Shown in pieces: positions 62,647-64,000 of a stretch of DNA of 64,000 bases. The notes under the pieces are model-generated. The model was given only the letters and a program-made list of their open reading frames with translations. It made no database searches and had not been told where the DNA came from. The position numbers and the translations under genes are program-made. Location of the stretch: contig NC_059482.1 in NCBI RefSeq assembly GCF_018139145.2, positions 8,795,294-8,859,293 on the forward strand, in the 5' to 3' direction. Within the stretch, counting starts at the first letter, position 1, and every line of letters begins with the position of its first letter. The DNA comes from Gymnogyps californianus. Its lineage: Eukaryota > Chordata > Aves > Accipitriformes > Cathartidae.

Positions 62647-64000
62647 CTTTATGTTACCTATGCGTAGTAAGAAAAATGTAGTTGTCTTAGCTGTTTGGCT
62701 ATGAGCAAAATGGCCTTGAATTCCTTGAATACAGAAATTTCCCAAATGTTCAGTTTCATGCCAATCACTCCATCTAAAATTAAGTGCAGTGTCAACTGTT
62801 TCCAAAAGCAGAAACATGACTACTTAAGTTCACCACCATCTTTTTCAGCTAGTAACACCTCTGAAAGAAATTACATAAACCCCATGGATTATTGCACCCT
62901 TGGGGGTTAGGAGCAGGTAGATTAACATTGAACAGAATTCTTTAAAGATGTTTCTCTGCAAAATGATAAGAAATTTTCTCATCTAATGCAAAAACTTGGA
63001 TTTCAATTATGCATTTAAATTATTTTACAAATATGGACACCAATGCTCTGACATTTCTGTGATAACTATGGAATTTTGTTAAGAGATCTTATGCAAGCTT
63101 AAGGTTTGCCATTTTGGAGGCTGTACTGCAAATTTTTAGATTGAGGAAGACAGCTTTGAAGCTCATACAGTTCATAGCGTACTTTGAAAGTTACTTTAAA
63201 TGATACAGAGCACAGAGGCCACTAAGACATTGTTTTAACAGATTATAAATGTAGTAAGAGAAATTTGACAGAGACTTTATTTAACAATTTTAACCTCTCA
63301 TTTTAACTTCTGCTTCTTGGCCTCATCTTTATCTTCTGTAAATTATCGTGAAGAAATTATTTTTACTACTAGGCACTGCAATTGTTCTCACACTGATGTG
63401 TCTAACAATATCCACTGATATATTTTCCTACTGATAACAACAGGCACTGGATGAGACTCTCTTCTTTGTAATGTAAGATGCAAGTTATTTCATTTTGCAT
63501 ATTGTAAGATCTGTTCAAGTGAAAACATGATGAAAACCAGCTACATATGCTGCAGATCTTGGAAATTACATGCAAGTGCCCTCAAAAAGTTTGTGATCAT
63601 TTCTGACTTATGTGAATTTTTGCTGCACTAATGCATAATTGTGTAGTTACAGAATATTATTAGCTACAGTAAAACTGTAATAAATATACTTGCTGATCAA
63701 CAGATGACTGAATGTATTCCTAGTTTTCCTCCAGAATTTGGCAAATGCTTTTGATCCTATGACCGGTTGGAACACTGCAGACTACTCTTTTTCTTTCCTT
63801 GTACAAATGTCAGAGCTGTCAGACAGCTGAAACATGTCCACAGATAGAAAGAAACAAATTGTTGACCTAAGCACCATTTCTAGGTCCTGAACCAAGGCTT
63901 TTTCAACATGAATCTAACTTATTACAACATTTGTTGACTGACCCACCATGCTGGCCCAAGCATTACTGTTAGCTAGGAAATTAAAGTTGACAGAGTTTAT
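62647..64000. other. Unique AT-rich noncoding DNA
   Basis: No gene or repeat is recognised. The only open frame is 71 codons (62695-62910) without a recognisable motif. Confidence 0.55.

Noticed and set aside
1..64000. CRISPR arrays, operons, bacterial promoters, phage genes, tRNA or rRNA genes
   Set aside because: None is visible. There is no regularly spaced repeat array, no run of long same-strand frames, and no clover-leaf or rRNA sequence that I can recognise.

Overview
This is a vertebrate nuclear window, almost certainly avian. It is AT-rich and mostly single-copy, and the identifiable elements are 5'-truncated CR1 retrotransposon 3' ends, solo LTRs of two bird-type endogenous retrovirus families, and traces of very old amniote repeats. 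Bacterial-style operons, CRISPR arrays, tRNA/rRNA genes and long open frames are all missing. I could not recognise any protein-coding gene. The window reads as intergenic or intronic DNA. The LTR types look like those of neoavian genomes rather than chicken, but that is recollection, not something the sequence proves.

Layout. 1-10.4 kb: unique AT-rich DNA with one ancient CR1-lineage LINE fragment (1.6-2.3 kb) and a TGG microsatellite. 10.4-18.2 kb: a CR1 tail on the minus strand, then small old relics (a palindromic repeat, a MIR-like SINE, LINE pieces) and a palindromic homeodomain-like site. 18.2-28.3 kb: a solo LTR with an exact target-site duplication (TSD), an ancient LINE block at 23.5-24.3 kb, and a possible TATA-driven first exon at 26.46 kb. 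28.3-29.4 kb: one LTR nested inside another of opposite orientation. 29.4-38.4 kb: two CR1 tails and one unexplained 147-codon open frame. 38.4-39.85 kb: two LTRs of different age in the same orientation. 40-50 kb: unique sequence with two exon-like segments (42.75 and 43.96 kb) and a homeodomain-motif-rich stretch. 50.5-57 kb: an inverted pair of related LTRs, then a different, longer LTR carrying a minisatellite. 57-64 kb: unique sequence, one more LTR and a CR1 tail.

There are nine LTRs, all without gag, pol or env between them. They are therefore solo LTRs left by recombination and cannot encode a virus. In six of them a 5-bp TSD is exact or differs at one position. LTR sense was set from a TATA box upstream of an ATTAAA polyadenylation signal. 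By that rule seven lie on the minus strand and two on the plus strand.

I did not find a new gene system. The best leads are the nested insertion at a resident LTR's TATA region, the inverted LTR pair, and the exon-like or regulatory candidates at 17.7, 26.5, 42.75 and 43-44 kb. RNA-seq and cross-species conservation would settle these.
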